From: Microcaldota archaeon
GTDB lineage: Archaea > Micrarchaeota > Micrarchaeia > Anstonellales > Anstonellaceae
NCBI GenBank assembly: GCA_026396335.1
Contig: JAPLWZ010000134.1
Coordinates: 1-14,864 of the forward strand
Length of the DNA: 14,864 nt
Direction of reading: 5' to 3'
Shown here: positions 14,861 to 14,864 of the stretch, piece by piece
Layout of the letters: every line of letters starts with the position of its first letter
Numbering within the stretch: position 1 is the first letter of the stretch
Made by a program: the position numbers and the translations under genes
Notes under the pieces: model-generated
Told to the model about the DNA's origin: nothing
Seen by the model: the letters and a program-made list of their open reading frames with translations, nothing else
Databases searched by the model: none

Positions 14861-14864
14861 TAAC

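Noticed and set aside
1..14864. CRISPR array, insertion sequence, toxin-antitoxin or defence island
   Set aside because: No regularly spaced repeats, transposase motifs, terminal inverted repeats or recognisable defence proteins were found on either strand.

Overview
The window is archaeal. It carries both subunits of the archaea-specific D-family DNA polymerase (small subunit 9932-11413, large subunit 11453-14860), a UPF0147 protein, two tRNA genes without encoded CCA, and TATA-like boxes about 25 nt ahead of start codons, as expected for leaderless mRNAs. PolD rules out a typical crenarchaeote. Compact genes, mixed orientation and moderate GC would fit a euryarchaeal or DPANN-type genome, but I cannot place it further from sequence alone.

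Layout. Positions 1-943 (minus): a LolD/MacB-type ABC ATPase, followed by the first 63 residues of a secreted protein that runs off the left edge; together they look like part of an export or cell-surface module. 1060-2196 (plus): an M29-like metallo-aminopeptidase. 2218-4035 (minus): arginyl-tRNA synthetase, interrupted by a single in-frame UAG at 2521-2523, with the anticodon-binding domain intact and in frame after it. 4101-7350 (plus): a PLP aminotransferase and a full-length transketolase 19 bp apart, probably one operon. 7365-7745 (minus): a small three-helix membrane protein. 7887-7959: tRNA-Pro(CGG), preceded by a perfect 10-bp hairpin. 7991-8656 (minus): endonuclease III, divergent from tRNA-Arg(TCT) at 8720-8794 and apparently sharing a TATA element with it. 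8851-9453: a protein I do not recognise. 9556-14860: UPF0147, then PolD small and large subunits, all plus strand, with a hairpin-rich 124-nt gap ahead of the small subunit.

Most of the window is housekeeping: translation (argS, two tRNAs), replication and repair (PolD, Nth), central carbon and amino-acid metabolism (transketolase, aminotransferase) and peptide turnover. No mobile element, CRISPR array or defence cassette was seen. The observation most worth checking is the argS amber codon: an essential gene looks intact apart from it, while UAG also serves as an ordinary stop at three other gene ends here. Secondary points are the structured non-coding segments near tRNA-Pro and before the PolD genes, the dual-use TATA elements, and the unrecognised 200-residue protein with an inverted repeat around its promoter.
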